Source: CAZKMM01 sp964553915
Lineage (GTDB): Bacteria; RBG-13-61-14; DRUE01
Direction: 5' to 3'
Assembly: GCA_964553915.1 (NCBI GenBank)
Contig: CAZKMM010000016.1
Coordinates: 1 to 31,047, forward strand
DNA: 31,047 nucleotides
Both the position numbers and the translations under genes were made by a program. Positions 31,047 through 31,047 of the stretch are shown piece after piece. Numbering within the stretch: the stretch's first letter is position 1; each line of letters opens with the position of its first letter. A model generated the notes under the pieces. That model was not told the origin of the DNA and made no database searches. It was given only the letters and a program-made list of their open reading frames with translations.

Positions 31047-31047
31047 A

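Noticed and set aside
1..31047. CRISPR array, insertion sequence, tRNA or rRNA
   Set aside because: No spaced direct repeats, transposase, terminal inverted repeats, tRNA-like cloverleaf or rRNA motif was seen on either strand.

Overview
The window looks like a chromosomal piece of a Gram-negative bacterium that is probably thermophilic and from a little-cultured lineage. A Gram-negative envelope is suggested by an outer-membrane-barrel-like protein ending in Phe, a SurA/PpiD-type periplasmic chaperone, a lipoprotein and periplasmic thioredoxin-fold proteins. Thermophily is only an inference from a TaqI-type restriction system and an archaeal-type phosphoglycerate mutase. The gene mix resembles Aminicenantota-like genomes, but nothing here proves a phylum. 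Coding density is very high, with no rRNA, tRNA, CRISPR array or insertion sequence seen and no gene-free stretch above 300 bp.

Layout. (1) 1-5377, minus strand: promoter, PpiD-like chaperone, a two-gene TaqI-like restriction-modification module (methyltransferase then endonuclease, TAATG coupled), then a DegT/DnrJ aminotransferase. The R-M module is far more AT-rich than its flanks and is bracketed by a 13-bp direct repeat. (2) 5423-10006, minus strand: a clear promoter and terminator enclose a four-gene operon: GH35-like glycosidase, an unrecognised protein, a PA2779-like membrane protein and an APH-fold (AmgK/NahK-like) kinase. (3) 10134-11590, plus strand: a small zinc-ribbon protein and a Gfo/Idh/MocA oxidoreductase, ending at a terminator. 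(4) 11583-19196, minus strand: one tight operon of sulfatase-fold hydrolase, solute-binding lipoprotein, ApgM, ComF, PII, TrkA, TrkH. (5) 19259-21579, plus strand: a tandem DsbA-fold protein and a barrel-like protein. (6) 21591-26210, plus strand: purE, DUF89 phosphatase, threonylcarbamoyl-AMP synthase, DUF1015 protein, GT4 glycosyltransferase. (7) 26217-27936, plus strand: the F0 part of an ATP synthase (atpZ, atpI-like, atpB, atpE) without b, delta or F1 genes. (8) 27945-31046, plus strand: nuoA-E, each complete, behind its own promoter; the operon probably continues past the window.

How they fit together: nuoA-E and F0 are the respiratory/energy block, and the c subunit carries residues of the Na+-binding type. 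TrkAH with PII joins potassium uptake to nitrogen sensing. The R-M module has a predicted TCGA specificity, and TCGA is almost absent from the window (five sites found by eye). Several other four-base palindromes (GATC, GGCC, CATG) are also nearly absent, so the avoidance is broader than this one system. Three transcription units (GH35, ATP synthase and, more weakly, the sulfatase operon) have promoters placed so that the transcript would start at or next to the ATG, which suggests leaderless translation.
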